Origin: Hahellaceae bacterium
Lineage (GTDB): Bacteria > Pseudomonadota > Gammaproteobacteria > Pseudomonadales > Oleiphilaceae
Assembly (NCBI GenBank): GCA_024234575.1
Contig: JACKOB010000003.1
Span: 558,001-622,000, forward strand
Reading direction: 5' to 3'
Length of the DNA: 64,000 nucleotides
Position 1 is the first letter of the stretch; each line of letters begins with the position of its first letter. Below the pieces are notes generated by a model. It worked only from the letters and a program-made list of their open reading frames with translations. It did not search any database and had not been told where the DNA came from. Position numbers and translations under genes: made by a program. Positions 44,249 to 54,208 of the stretch are shown here, piece by piece.

Positions 44249-45549
44249 GCCTGCAGTGGATGGGGTTGCTGGCCATTGTTTTTTTGCTGGCGCTTATACT
44301 CTTGCGGGTGCCCGTCGCTATTGCCCTTATTCTGATAGGCTTTGCCGGCAATGGCCTGTTACAGGGCATAGCACCAGCGGTAACACAATTACAGCTGGTG
44401 ACCTGGGAGGTTGCTGGCAATTTCGCCATGCTGACAATCCCCATGTTTATCTGGATGGGGCAGCTGGCACATGCCACCGGCTTAGGTCGGGATGTGTTCT
44501 ATAGCTTTTCTACCTGGATCGGCCGTGCGCCAGGTGGTCTGGCGGTAACCTCTATTGTTAGTTCTGCCAGCTTTGGTGCGGTAACCGGCTCGAGCATTGC
44601 AACAGTCATGGCGATGGGTAATGTGCTCATGCCTGAAATGAAACGCTATCGCTATGATACTGCCCTTGCCGCCGGATCACTGGCCTCTGGTGGCGTGTTA
44701 GCGATTCTGATTCCCCCCAGTATTCCGTTGGTTTTTTATGGTGCCTGGACGGAGACATCCATTGGCGATTTGTTTGTGGCCGGTATTATTCCAGGGTTAC
44801 TGTTAACGTTTTTGTTTTCTGCCTATGTGCTGATTCACTGCAAGCTCAACCCCTCGCTAGGGCCCAAAACAGAGCGTTATAGCTGGCGGCAAAAGTGGGC
44901 TTCTTTGCGTTACTTGCTGCCCGCCACCTCGGTCTTGGTGTTTGTACTGGGCAGTATCTATGCAGGCATAGCAACCCCTACCGAGGCAGCGGCGGCCGGA
45001 GTGCTTGGGGTAATGATTATCGGTTTGCTGACGCACCGTTTAACCGTTAAAAAATTCATAGAGAGCATCGAGCAAAGCGCGAGTGCCTCGTGCAATATTT
45101 TTCTCTTACTCTTAGGTGGCGTCTTTTTTAGCCGTTTTATCGCCCAGACGGGCATTACCGAATCAATGATTGCTGCCATCGCCCAGCTGGATGTCTCTCC
45201 GTATTTGATCATTGCAGTGCTGGTGTTGATGTATCTGGTGCTAGGAGCTGTGCTGGATACCTTTGGCATGATTTTACTGACATTGCCTTTTGTGTTTCCG
45301 CTCATTCTGTCCCTTGGTTATGATCCGGTCTGGTTCGGGATATTTATCGTGATGATGATTGAGCTGTCTTTAATAACCCCTCCCATCGGCATTAATGTAT
45401 TTGTGATGCATCGTATTATCCCCGAAACCTCCATTGGTACGATCTTTAAAGGTACCTTTCCCTTCGTTTTGCTGACGCTCTTGGCCATTGTGCTGTTGGT
45501 GCTGTTTCCCGAGATGGCGTTGTGGTTGCCTGCCGCAATGAAGTCGTGA
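44245..45549 (+). CDS. dctM: TRAP transporter large permease (DctM)
   Basis: A 434-residue DctM-type permease with about 12 hydrophobic helices. Typical segments are 'FAMLTIPMFIWMGQLAH', 'GAVTGSSIATVMAMG', 'GVLAILIPPSIPLVFYG' and 'ITPPIGINVFVMH', the twin scoop-loop and Pro-rich motifs of the family. It forms the transport channel with the overlapping DctQ. The TonB-dependent receptor gene follows 195 bases later, linking outer- and inner-membrane uptake. Confidence 0.9.
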   Translation: MSLQWMGLLAIVFLLALILLRVPVAIALILIGFAGNGLLQGIAPAVTQLQLVTWEVAGNFAMLTIPMFIWMGQLAHATGLGRDVFYSFSTWIGRAPGGLAVTSIVSSASFGAVTGSSIATVMAMGNVLMPEMKRYRYDTALAAGSLASGGVLAILIPPSIPLVFYGAWTETSIGDLFVAGIIPGLLLTFLFSAYVLIHCKLNPSLGPKTERYSWRQKWASLRYLLPATSVLVFVLGSIYAGIATPTEAAAAGVLGVMIIGLLTHRLTVKKFIESIEQSASASCNIFLLLLGGVFFSRFIAQTGITESMIAAIAQLDVSPYLIIAVLVLMYLVLGAVLDTFGMILLTLPFVFPLILSLGYDPVWFGIFIVMMIELSLITPPIGINVFVMHRIIPETSIGTIFKGTFPFVLLTLLAIVLLVLFPEMALWLPAAMKS

Positions 45550-45744
45550 CAGCATATTCTTTTGCTGTGAACCCGGGATTAGTGTCTATACTTGATAGGT
45601 GCTCGGTAGCAATCAATTGTTGCGAAGGTTTGATGAGATAGCGGCAGCAACGTGAGGGCGGGTCACCAATAACAAATATAAAAACCAGGTTCGTGCAAGG
45701 TAAATGAATACCTGCGGACCGATATGGCTTAGGTGGGAGTGGCT

Positions 45745-47928
45745 ATGCGTTTAAAACGTCTTTCGTATGTGATTGCTGTGTTAGCGGTCTCTGCTAACTC
45801 GTCGTTATTGTTGGCGGCAGAAGACGAATCAACTGCAGACTTGAGTGATACCAGCGGGGCAGAACCGGTGGTGAAGCTGAAAGATGTGGTGGTAACTGCC
45901 ACAAAAGAAGGCGAGGTGTCGCTGCAAAAACTGCCTGTCGCCGTCACGGCCTTTACTGATCAGCAGCTGGAGGAATCTGGCGCGAAGAATATTGAAGATT
46001 TAAAACTGCAGACACCGGGTCTGAATATCACTCGTAATGGACAGTCGGCGCGGCTGTACATGCGAGGCATTGGTACCAATCTTGATTTTATTGGGGCCGA
46101 TCCCAGTGTTACCGTGCATACCGACGGTGTGTATCAATCCCGACCTACTGCCGCGCTGGAAGAATTTCTCGATGTAGAGCGGGTTGAGGTATTGCGTGGG
46201 CCACAAGGCACTCTCTACGGCCGAAATTCCACGGGCGGGACCATTAATATTGTGTCGAAACTGCCAGAAGCCGAGCCTCGCGCCAAGGTGAGTGCCGAGT
46301 TAGGTAATTACGCGTATAGCAATTTAACAGCGGTAGCCAGTGGACCGCTTGCAGGTGATTCGTTATTAGGTGGCATCGCCATCATGAAAGTAGATCACGA
46401 TCCCTATGTCAGTAATCTTAACCCAAACGGCATCGACGGATTGGTTGACGATGACACGTTGAGTTCGCGGGGAACGTTACGTTATCTGCTCGGGGGGCAG
46501 GGCGAGATCATTCTGCGGGCAGACTATACCGATATTGATCGTGCAACCGGTGCTTATAAGCCGACGGGGTTGGGAGTAACCGGAAGTCCGGCACCGTTGG
46601 CAGGTCAAACGAATGTTCCTGATGACCCGTTTAAAATGAATATCTCCTACCCAGAGCCGTTCGTACAACATACAAACTGGGGAACCTCTGCCGAAGTTGA
46701 CTATAAAATATCACCGAACTTATCTGTCGTTTCGTTAACGGCCTATCGCGATACTGAGTTTAAGACTGTTGAAGATACTGACGGCAGTGATCTTGATGTG
46801 ATGGTGACTGAACTTAATGATGATCAGGATCAAGTATCGGAAGAGTTACGATTTCAATACCAGCGTGACCGATTCTCTCTGGTAACGGGTCTGTATTATT
46901 TATCGGATGATCATAGCTCGGATACGACCGTTAATGTAAACATAGCCGGCATCGCCAACAACTTCATTGTGAACAATCAAACCACCGCCTATGCGGTATT
47001 TGGTCAGGGAACTTACGCCTTTACTGAAAAGTTGAATGCGACATTGGGTTTGCGCTATAGCAAAGAAGAAAAAGAGTTTAAGAATCGTAATCGGCTTAGC
47101 AACACCGCCGGCGACACCGTCAGTTCTTTTGAAATTGACGAAACCCAGGATTGGGATGACTGGAGCCCAAAAGCTGGCGTCGATTACACCTTCAACGACG
47201 GCATGATGGTGTATGGATCGGTGAGCCAGGGCTTTAAGAGTGGCGGCTTCAATTTTACCTCAACCGATCCCGGTTACGACCCAGAGACAGTTTGGTCTTA
47301 TGAAGTGGGTGCCAAGATGGATTGGCTGCAAAAGCAGCTGCGCACCAATGTCGTCGTTTTCTATTATGACTATACCGACCTGCAGGTCTCTGACTTTACC
47401 AGGACGGGAGTGCTTTCCATCACGAACGCCGCCGCCGCTACGGTGCAGGGTATCGAAATCGAAAACCAGTGGATGCCAAGCTATGACTGGCTGTTCGAGT
47501 TTAATTATGCCTATCTGGATGCGACTTATGATGAATATCTGGCACCTGCCGGGCCGGTGACTATTGATGTTTCCGGGAATCAACTTAACGCGGCCCCTGA
47601 GCATAAATTAAACGTTGCCGCCCAGTACTTTCAGGAAATCAGTCCAGGCACCTTAAGTTATCGAGTGGAGTATGCGTGGCAGGACAAACAGTTCTTCACC
47701 GCCTTTAATCGCGATGTCTCGTCTCAGGGGGCATATGGTCTGTGGAATGCCCGTATTGCCTTCCACTCAGCGGATGAGCATTGGGAAGTGCAGGCTTTTG
47801 GCGAAAACCTTGCGGATGAGGCTTACTCTACCTCAAGCCGGGAGTTTCCGGCCGCAACGGTCGGGGTAACAAAAGATATCAATGCCCCACGTACTTTTGG
47901 CGTGAAACTGGTTTACAACTTTATGTAG
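45745..47928 (+). CDS. TonB-dependent outer membrane receptor
   Basis: A 727-residue outer membrane receptor from the ATG at 45745 (GGGAG 6 bases upstream). It has a signal peptide ('LSYVIAVLAVSANSSLLLAA'), then a TonB-box-like 'LKDVVVTATK', a plug domain with 'YMRGIGTN' and 'RGPQGTLYGRNSTGGTINIV', and a 22-strand beta-barrel closing with 'RTFGVKLVYNFM'. The sequence style is that of the large receptor group of marine and sphingomonad-type bacteria that take up varied organic nutrients rather than only siderophores. Being next to TRAP genes, a periplasmic binding protein and a dedicated TonB motor suggests one import route. The ligand is unknown. Confidence 0.92.
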   Translation: MRLKRLSYVIAVLAVSANSSLLLAAEDESTADLSDTSGAEPVVKLKDVVVTATKEGEVSLQKLPVAVTAFTDQQLEESGAKNIEDLKLQTPGLNITRNGQSARLYMRGIGTNLDFIGADPSVTVHTDGVYQSRPTAALEEFLDVERVEVLRGPQGTLYGRNSTGGTINIVSKLPEAEPRAKVSAELGNYAYSNLTAVASGPLAGDSLLGGIAIMKVDHDPYVSNLNPNGIDGLVDDDTLSSRGTLRYLLGGQGEIILRADYTDIDRATGAYKPTGLGVTGSPAPLAGQTNVPDDPFKMNISYPEPFVQHTNWGTSAEVDYKISPNLSVVSLTAYRDTEFKTVEDTDGSDLDVMVTELNDDQDQVSEELRFQYQRDRFSLVTGLYYLSDDHSSDTTVNVNIAGIANNFIVNNQTTAYAVFGQGTYAFTEKLNATLGLRYSKEEKEFKNRNRLSNTAGDTVSSFEIDETQDWDDWSPKAGVDYTFNDGMMVYGSVSQGFKSGGFNFTSTDPGYDPETVWSYEVGAKMDWLQKQLRTNVVVFYYDYTDLQVSDFTRTGVLSITNAAAATVQGIEIENQWMPSYDWLFEFNYAYLDATYDEYLAPAGPVTIDVSGNQLNAAPEHKLNVAAQYFQEISPGTLSYRVEYAWQDKQFFTAFNRDVSSQGAYGLWNARIAFHSADEHWEVQAFGENLADEAYSTSSREFPAATVGVTKDINAPRTFGVKLVYNFM

Positions 47929-47941
47929 GCGGTAAACAAAC

Positions 47942-48727
47942 ATGTCGCACCATGGTTCGGCTAAAACGCTGTGTGCAGTGGCCATCCTGATTTCGATGGC
48001 GGCTTCATCGACATTATTTGCCTGTGTAAAATCAGTCCGCTGGAGCCATGATCCGCCGTTTTCAGTCGAGCTTCCAGGAGGAGAAATCGGTGGCTTAGAC
48101 ATTGATTTGCAACGAGAGATTTTGCAGCGACTTGATTGCGAGATGACGTTGATTAATCTTCCCTGGGCCAGGGCCCTAAAAGAGCTGGAAATCGGCAGGC
48201 TGGATATTTTACCGGGCGCCTATCGAAGACCCGAGAGAGAAAAATATGCATACTTTGCCGGGCCGGTACTGGTGTCGCGAAACGTTTTGTTTGCCCATGT
48301 CGATGCCGTTGACAAATGGCCGATAACCCGGCTGACTGAACTGGTCAATACTGATTTTAAGCTCGGCGCCCAGTTAGGTGTCAGTTACGGTAAAGACTAT
48401 GACCTGCTTGTGCAAGACGCAAACTACCAAAAAAAGATTGTGTACAACGGCAAGCGCGGTAATCTATGGCGCATGATCGAAGCTGGCCGTTTGGATGGTA
48501 TCGTCGCCGATGAACTTACCGGTCAGATAGAGCTCAATGACCTGGAGTTTTCGAACAAAATTATCATGACTTCGGTGATTGTGTCTGATGAAAGCGCAGA
48601 AATAGCCTTTAGCAAACAATCGACAACTCCCGAATTTTTACAAAAGTATCAAGCGGTAGTCGATGAGCTGAGAAAAGAAGGTGGCATCAAAGCTATTGCC
48701 AGTAAATACGGTATCAAGCAGCATTAG
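47942..48727 (+). CDS. Periplasmic solute-binding protein, family 3
   Basis: A 261-residue family-3 binding protein with a signal peptide ending near 'ASSTLFACVK'. Characteristic segments are 'RWSHDPPFSVELPGGEIG', 'NLPWARALKELEIGRLDI' and 'LGAQLGVSYGKDYD'. It starts 13 bases after the receptor stop and probably shares its transcript. Like the protein at 31907-32710, it lacks adjacent ABC permease genes, so it may capture the receptor's substrate in the periplasm or act as a sensor. These two binding proteins share only the general family pattern. Confidence 0.8.
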   Translation: MSHHGSAKTLCAVAILISMAASSTLFACVKSVRWSHDPPFSVELPGGEIGGLDIDLQREILQRLDCEMTLINLPWARALKELEIGRLDILPGAYRRPEREKYAYFAGPVLVSRNVLFAHVDAVDKWPITRLTELVNTDFKLGAQLGVSYGKDYDLLVQDANYQKKIVYNGKRGNLWRMIEAGRLDGIVADELTGQIELNDLEFSNKIIMTSVIVSDESAEIAFSKQSTTPEFLQKYQAVVDELRKEGGIKAIASKYGIKQH

Positions 48728-48827
48728 CCTATTGGCATCATGGTCTCGTACATTGGTGAATGAAATACATAAATCCGTTGCATCTCACAACGGCTTGTTT
48801 CTTTTCCTTAGCTGATGTGCCAGCGCC

Positions 48828-50009
48828 TTAAATCGCATCATATAGCGCACTGATTAATGCACCGGCAAAAGGGCCGGTATCTTCGATGGCGTGAATACGA
48901 TTACAACAATAGCCAAAGCCGATTCCTGCATCGGGGTCGGCAAAGCCTATGGAACCACCCAACCCCGGGTGACCATAACTGCGGGGATTATCACCAACCT
49001 TAAAGTAGGGGTTGTTGAGCATAAAGCCGGTGGCATAGCGGAAGTGTCTGTTGGTAATTTTTTCTACGGCATCCCATTGCTCGATAATCGCATCGTCCAA
49101 TGTTGTCTTCGATAGCAGAGACTTTCCTTCAGCGCTTCCGCCTTGAGCAAGAATGCCATAAATCTGAGCAACTGCGCGGGCATTGCTGTGGCCGTTACCC
49201 GAGGCAAATTGCGTTTTACGAAATTGCACCTCCTGAAACAGATTTTCCGCGTTGGGCATGGGGCGCCAGGCACGGTGCATTAAGGTGTCAGGTTGCCGCA
49301 TTTTTTCCAGGCTTGGAATTGCCTGGGACAGGATAATGTCCGCACAGCGATTAATCTCGTCTTCGCTAAGTCCGATATAGAATTCGATGTTAAATGGTGC
49401 CAGTACGTCTTCGCGCAAATATTGCCCCATCGACTTACCGGTAACTTTTTCAATAATTTTCTGGCAAAGCGGTCCGTGGGTAAACGAGTGGTAGCAGGGG
49501 GTGGTGCCTGGTTCCCACAAAGGCTTTTGTTGCTCAAGGGCTTGGGCGATAAGCTCGGTATCGTAAAGGGAGCCTGCGGGCGCTGCATCCACAACGGGTA
49601 TACCTGCTAACTGGGCAAGTAAACAACGTACGGTAATATGCTCTTTGCCGGCCTGAGCGAATTCTGGCCAATATTCAGCAACGGGTTTATCCAGATCAAT
49701 CTGCTTTCTGTCAGCCAGTACCAGTAAACAAAGGGAGGCAATCGCTTTGGTTACCGACATCACACAAACCAGCGTATCTTGTTGCCAAGGGCTCGTATAA
49801 TTGACATCGCGATAGCCGCCCCAAAGATCAACAACCGTTTGGCCGTGCAAGACGATAGACACTGCTGCGCCAATCTCGCTCTCACTGGCCATATTCTTGA
49901 TAAAGGCCAGCCGCACGGCTTCAAATTGTGGGTGGCAATAGCCGTCAATGGGTAATGTCGGAGGCGTGTTTTTCAAATGTTTCTGCATCCCAGTATCTGC
50001 TAATAACAA
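48828..50009 (-). CDS. Serine hydrolase, class C beta-lactamase/esterase family
   Basis: A 393-residue beta-lactamase-fold hydrolase. The catalytic SxxK is 'SVTK' (Ser85, Lys88), the second motif is 'CYHSF' with Tyr173 (the YxN/YxS position), and the third is 'YGHPGLGGS'. No signal peptide is seen, so it is cytoplasmic and more likely an EstB-like carboxylesterase than a true beta-lactamase. It lies on the opposite strand inside the TRAP/TonB uptake region, where it could hydrolyse an ester taken up by the system; this is inference. An alternative start at Met8 exists. Confidence 0.85.
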   Translation of the reverse strand: MLLADTGMQKHLKNTPPTLPIDGYCHPQFEAVRLAFIKNMASESEIGAAVSIVLHGQTVVDLWGGYRDVNYTSPWQQDTLVCVMSVTKAIASLCLLVLADRKQIDLDKPVAEYWPEFAQAGKEHITVRCLLAQLAGIPVVDAAPAGSLYDTELIAQALEQQKPLWEPGTTPCYHSFTHGPLCQKIIEKVTGKSMGQYLREDVLAPFNIEFYIGLSEDEINRCADIILSQAIPSLEKMRQPDTLMHRAWRPMPNAENLFQEVQFRKTQFASGNGHSNARAVAQIYGILAQGGSAEGKSLLSKTTLDDAIIEQWDAVEKITNRHFRYATGFMLNNPYFKVGDNPRSYGHPGLGGSIGFADPDAGIGFGYCCNRIHAIEDTGPFAGALISALYDAI

Positions 50010-50149
50010 CTTCTAAAGCATAGTCCATTACTCGGAATTAGCTGCTTTTTATAGCGTTTTACGTGCCACTTTTTTGTTTAAGGCCAACCTTGAATTACGC
50101 GCCAAGATGTCTCAGTATGAATGCAAAACAAATTAAGTAGTTTTCATTT

Positions 50150-51313
50150 ATGCGTAGTTTGGTAAACCCTTTAAAAATATGGTTTTTCGCACTGGCGTTT
50201 TGCTTGTCAACGGTTGCGGTATCGGCTGCTGACGAACTGCAGACGCCAGTGGATCGGTGGTTGCAGGATAAAACTAAACGCTATACACCCGTGGGCGCAC
50301 CTGTCGAATGGAAGTTTGCGCATCCGGCACCACCAGTTTCTTTGTTGCCGCCTATCTGGCAATCAGGGTTTGACTGGCTGCAAGCGGTGACCGGAAATGG
50401 CATCACTTTCAAGGTGTACGGCGGTAGTGCCCTGTATGGAATGAAGGGCGGTTTTCGAGCTATTCGCTCGCAAGTGGCAGATTATGGTACCTGTTACACC
50501 TTTGCCGAGCCCCGTGGTTTCGAGTTGCTTAAAACGTTTCAGCTGCCTTATGTTGCTCCAGAAAACCCTTACCAGACCGCGCGCATCATCAACGAGTTGA
50601 TGGCAACAACCCTGAAAAAAGAGTTCAACGCCAGAGGCGTTTATCCAGCACATGTGGTGCCGGTCAGACCGCTGTCATTAATGAGTAAAACGCCGGTTCG
50701 CACGCCAGCAGATTTACGTGGCAAAAAAGTAATTTCATTTATGAATACACCGGGTGCTGCAGAGGCCATTGGCTTTGCCGAAGTGCATATCCCATTTACT
50801 GAAATTTATACCGCGTTGCAGCAAGGCATAGTGGATGCAGTGATATGGGTCGATACGGGATTCGTGCCGTTTCGCATTTATGAGCAGGCCAGGTTTTATA
50901 CTGAGCTAAAAGTTGCCCCGGCAACATTGGAAACCTGTTTTAATCAAAAAAGCTTCGATCGTTTACCCGTCGGGCTGAAGCAGGAAGTGTATGATTTTCA
51001 GCAGAAAGTTGGTATTTCAGTTGTAAAAGAAGGTGAGGTCTTCGCGGTGCAAGCCAAAGAAATACTCCAGCAAAACGGGGTTGAGATCATAACGCTTAGC
51101 CCAGAGCAAGATAAGCTTTGGCGTTCTGCATTTACCCCTGTAGTTGAGAGATGGATGAAAAGTTGTGCAAATGTTGGCAAAGATTGTCGTGCACTGGTGA
51201 AAGAAATCGACCAGTTAAAAGAGAAATACGCGAAGTATTCAAATGATGAACTGATGTCGTTGGCGATTGATCAGCCTGTGCAGAATATTATCGAGTTTGC
51301 TGGCACGAAGTAG
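50150..51313 (+). CDS. dctP: TRAP transporter solute-binding protein (DctP-type)
   Basis: A 387-residue periplasmic binding protein with a clear signal peptide ('KIWFFALAFCLSTVAVSAAD'). DctP-family features include 'VRTPADLRGKKVISF', 'PFTEIYTALQQGIVDAVIW' and 'GGFRAIRSQVADYGTCYTF'. It is the extracytoplasmic partner missing beside the DctQ/DctM permeases, 4.6 kb upstream and separated by the receptor, a family-3 binding protein and a hydrolase on the other strand. The segment is longer than many DctP proteins because of an extended C-terminal helix ('EIDQLKEKYAKYS'). Confidence 0.87.
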   Translation: MRSLVNPLKIWFFALAFCLSTVAVSAADELQTPVDRWLQDKTKRYTPVGAPVEWKFAHPAPPVSLLPPIWQSGFDWLQAVTGNGITFKVYGGSALYGMKGGFRAIRSQVADYGTCYTFAEPRGFELLKTFQLPYVAPENPYQTARIINELMATTLKKEFNARGVYPAHVVPVRPLSLMSKTPVRTPADLRGKKVISFMNTPGAAEAIGFAEVHIPFTEIYTALQQGIVDAVIWVDTGFVPFRIYEQARFYTELKVAPATLETCFNQKSFDRLPVGLKQEVYDFQQKVGISVVKEGEVFAVQAKEILQQNGVEIITLSPEQDKLWRSAFTPVVERWMKSCANVGKDCRALVKEIDQLKEKYAKYSNDELMSLAIDQPVQNIIEFAGTK

Positions 51314-51376
51314 GGTGTTTAGTCAAACGTCCCACTTCTCTGCCGCATTCCCCGTGTATGAATAAGCCGTGGTTAT

Positions 51377-52480
51377 TCATGGTTGGCGGCTTTGCAAATA
51401 AACCAACCACTGGTCCAGCAAACTCAGGTCGGCTTCAGGTAACTCTGCGGCCTCTTTCAGGTGCTTAAACAATAACAATGCCTTGTCTGTTTCACCGGCT
51501 TGCGCCCACAACTGGGCCAGGTACAGTTCTTGTTTTACATCTTGTGGAATTATCTTGTTCTGCAACATCTCGGATAGTTGCTCGGCAGCTCTGGTGGGGT
51601 TACCTTGTTGCGCCAGCAAGTGCACATATTGTAATGCCAAAGGCTCTGTTTGCAGCCACCCCTTCAGCGACATTAATTCCAATGCTGCCAATGCCTCTTC
51701 TGGTTGCTGTAACTGGTGCTGCACTGAAACCCATTGTGTCCAGTAAGCTATCTCGTTAGGTTGCAGCGCCATCAATCTTGTTAGTGTCTGCGCGGCCTCT
51801 TGGTAATCTTCTTGCTGCAACTGGCAGTTAAGAATTAATTGCCAGAACGGCTCTGCTGCCTCTGGTTTCATTTTTAATCCCTGTTTGGCGGCACTGATCG
51901 ATTGCGTGTAGTTCGCAAGATGATAGTAAGCAAGCGCCAACAGGTAGTAATCATCTGATGTAACATGCGTGTTGTTCTTGGTCTTCAGCCAAAGTTTTAA
52001 TACCTGGGCTGCTTTTTCGTACTGCGCGTTATGGTAATAGAGTTGCGCCAGTGTGTGTTGTAACGAGGCGATCGATGTATCGTCTAATGAATGTAAGCGA
52101 ATCACTGTTTCGATCATGTTAATGGCATCCTCGGTTTGCTCTGCGTCAAGCATAATCCATGCGGCAGAGCGCAATGCCAGTGAAATAATATAAGGGTTTT
52201 GCGCATAGGCAGTGATAAGCTTTGCAAGTGTCTTCAGGGCGGCTGCAGGCTGTTGCTTGTCAATTTGTGCCTGAGCTTTCGCCAGAGATTGGTAGGCTGG
52301 TTCATTGATACGAGCGTAAGGATTGGGCTGTAAACTAGCGATGGATGCCGGAATTTCCAGTACCAGTGTGCTAGCCGTGGCTACGGGTGAGATGATCGAT
52401 AGCGCTAATAAAACAAACGCCATCACCGCTGCACAAAAACCGAACGACTGTGTATTGCGAGATTTCCGGGAGCTATTCAT
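51377..52480 (-). CDS. TPR-repeat periplasmic protein of the TonB motor operon
   Basis: A 367-residue protein with an N-terminal hydrophobic signal/anchor ('FCAAVMAFVLLALSIISPVA') and about eight tetratricopeptide repeats, for example 'LAQLYYHNAQYEKAAQVLKL' and 'LALAYYHLANYTQSISAAKQ'. TPR proteins of this kind are encoded at the end of TonB2-type operons in vibrios and relatives, where they are thought to support the system. Its ATG lies two bases after the TonB stop, so it belongs to the operon. Confidence 0.82.
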   Translation of the reverse strand: MNSSRKSRNTQSFGFCAAVMAFVLLALSIISPVATASTLVLEIPASIASLQPNPYARINEPAYQSLAKAQAQIDKQQPAAALKTLAKLITAYAQNPYIISLALRSAAWIMLDAEQTEDAINMIETVIRLHSLDDTSIASLQHTLAQLYYHNAQYEKAAQVLKLWLKTKNNTHVTSDDYYLLALAYYHLANYTQSISAAKQGLKMKPEAAEPFWQLILNCQLQQEDYQEAAQTLTRLMALQPNEIAYWTQWVSVQHQLQQPEEALAALELMSLKGWLQTEPLALQYVHLLAQQGNPTRAAEQLSEMLQNKIIPQDVKQELYLAQLWAQAGETDKALLLFKHLKEAAELPEADLSLLDQWLVYLQSRQP

Positions 52481-52482
52481 TA

Positions 52483-53256
52483 TTATTCCAGATTAAATTG
52501 AATAGTCTGCGTTGCTCGTCGGGGAGTGGGCTTGCCTCCCAGCATTTGCGGTTTGTACTTCCACTGGCTTACCGTACGCAACGTTGTTTGCTCAAATACG
52601 CCTTCTGGCTGCGCGGCGAGAACTTCCAGGTCTTCAACTCGTCCTTCCGTATTGATGATAAAGCTCACATCAACCCAGCCCTGAATTCTGCGGCGCTGCG
52701 CCATTCTAGGGTATGCGGGAGCGGGGGTACTTAAAGGAAACAAATCTTCGTGAAAAGTATCAACGGCCGTCGCTGGCGCTATGGTCAGTGGTGCCGTGGT
52801 GGGCGGTGCCGGGGTGGTACTGGTTATCGCTGGTGTGCTGGTGTTGCTTGGCCTGGGTGTGCGATCTGTTGCCGGTCGCGTAACGTTGTGCAAAAAGTCT
52901 TTTGTGAGTGCCGGTTTAACTGGCGTCACTGCCGTTAACAACGGTTTGGGGATTGCTAATGCTGGCTGCTGTGGCGCGGCAAGCGGTGGTGGCGCAGGTA
53001 ATTCTGTTTGCTCTGTGGGTGGTAACGCTTTTGGCTTTGAGCTGGTAGTTGCTTTGGCCTGGTCTTCCTGGGCCAGGGGGCGGATAAAATCGATAGGTAC
53101 TAATGCCGTGTTAGCTGTGCTGTCGAGGCGGTTTGGTATGATCAAGGCGGACATCACCCAGGCACAGATAAACAACAGCACTAAAGAGCAGGGGGCCGCA
53201 ACAAGCCATCGGCTAACGTCGGCAGGGAAGGAGGAAGTTGCCGTCAGGTTATGCAC
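52483..53256 (-). CDS. tonB: TonB-family energy transducer
   Basis: A 257-residue TonB when begun at the GTG at 53254-53256, one base after the ExbD stop and 7 bases after GGAG. The frame is open further upstream but would overlap ExbD. The N-terminal transmembrane helix ('LVAAPCSLVLLFICAWVMSA') is followed by a Pro/Thr-rich spacer of about 110 residues and a C-terminal domain with 'YPRMAQRRRIQGWVDVSFII' and 'ASQWKYKP'-like pattern ('VSQWKYKPQML'). It carries proton-motive energy from ExbB/ExbD to outer membrane receptors such as the one at 45745. Confidence 0.88.
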   Translation of the reverse strand: MHNLTATSSFPADVSRWLVAAPCSLVLLFICAWVMSALIIPNRLDSTANTALVPIDFIRPLAQEDQAKATTSSKPKALPPTEQTELPAPPPLAAPQQPALAIPKPLLTAVTPVKPALTKDFLHNVTRPATDRTPRPSNTSTPAITSTTPAPPTTAPLTIAPATAVDTFHEDLFPLSTPAPAYPRMAQRRRIQGWVDVSFIINTEGRVEDLEVLAAQPEGVFEQTTLRTVSQWKYKPQMLGGKPTPRRATQTIQFNLE

Positions 53257-53257
53257 C

Positions 53258-53671
53258 TTATTTCTCCGTGCTTGTTGCCACGGCAATGCTGGTTGCACCG
53301 GCGAGTTTGGTCTGGTCGAGCACGCTGATAAGCACGCCGGTCTGGGCGGCTTTATCCGCCTGAATGATGACGGTACTTTCAGGTGTGTCCGCCAGCAAAC
53401 GCTCGATATTACGGCGCACAGCCCTTACATCAATTTGATGCCGGTCGATCCAGATCTGATTGTCACTGGTGATCGCAACCAGTACCGATTTTTGGGATAA
53501 CGCAGCGGTACTTTGTGCTTCTGGACGGTTCACTTCGACACCGGACTCGCGCACAAAACTGGTGGTGACAATAAAAAATATCAGCAAGATAAAAACAACG
53601 TCCAACATGGGCGTCATGTTGATTTCGACGTCTTCATCATCACTTTTAAAAAATGGAAAGCGATGTCTCAT
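53258..53671 (-). CDS. exbD: ExbD/TolR-family biopolymer transporter
   Basis: A 137-residue ExbD: one transmembrane helix with the proton-carrying Asp in 'INMTPMLDVVFILLIFFIV', then a periplasmic domain ending 'GATSIAVATSTEK'. It overlaps the ExbB stop by four bases (ATGA). It acts with ExbB and the TtpC-like protein to energise TonB. Confidence 0.92.
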   Translation of the reverse strand: MRHRFPFFKSDDEDVEINMTPMLDVVFILLIFFIVTTSFVRESGVEVNRPEAQSTAALSQKSVLVAITSDNQIWIDRHQIDVRAVRRNIERLLADTPESTVIIQADKAAQTGVLISVLDQTKLAGATSIAVATSTEK

Positions 53672-54204
53672 GGTTTTTCTTCCTGATGTTCAATCGACAT
53701 CGAATGAGCGAAAGAGCGCTGTCGTTTTTGGGTCAGTCTTAATATTTGCTGTCTTAATATCATACCGATTATACCAATAAGCATACCTGCCATGGTTGGA
53801 ATCGTAGCCTGAAAAATGCCTGACGAAAGCAGTCTAGGATTGCCATTACCAGTAAACGACAACTCTTCGAAGACACTGATCATCCCCGCAACGGTGCCGG
53901 TTAGACCAAGTAAAGGGCAGACAACGACACAGCTTTTCAGTAGCCATAGTGCCCGGTTGAGCTCTATCTGGCTGCTTGCAAGAATTGCCTGACGTATACG
54001 TAAGGCCATCCAGGACTGGTTATTGGTAAAAGATTGCCACTGCTGCAACCACTGTTTGGATTGTCTGGGATAGCCAAATAGCACGTAGAGTGCACGCTCG
54101 GTGCTAATGGCAAAAATCATCAGGGCCACCAACAGGATCGCCCACAGAATACTGCCACCTTGTTGCAGAAAATGCTGCACTTGAGACCAAAGGCCCTCTA
54201 TCAC
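53668..54204 (-). CDS. exbB: ExbB/TolQ/MotA-family proton channel protein
   Basis: A 178-residue protein from the GTG at 54202-54204, four bases after the stop of the TtpC-like gene; the frame is open upstream but overlaps that gene. It has three transmembrane segments ('ILWAILLVALMIFAISTE', 'VVCPLLGLTGTVAGMISVF', 'FQATIPTMAGMLIGIIGMIL') with the family Thr and Gly residues. The short length is typical of the second, ExbB2-type subunit in TonB2 systems. Confidence 0.9.
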   Translation of the reverse strand: MIEGLWSQVQHFLQQGGSILWAILLVALMIFAISTERALYVLFGYPRQSKQWLQQWQSFTNNQSWMALRIRQAILASSQIELNRALWLLKSCVVVCPLLGLTGTVAGMISVFEELSFTGNGNPRLLSSGIFQATIPTMAGMLIGIIGMILRQQILRLTQKRQRSFAHSMSIEHQEEKP

Positions 54205-54208
54205 GTTG

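Noticed and set aside
48828..50009. True class C beta-lactamase (antibiotic resistance)
   Set aside because: There is no signal peptide, and the second motif is Y-H-S rather than Y-x-N; an EstB-like esterase is more likely.
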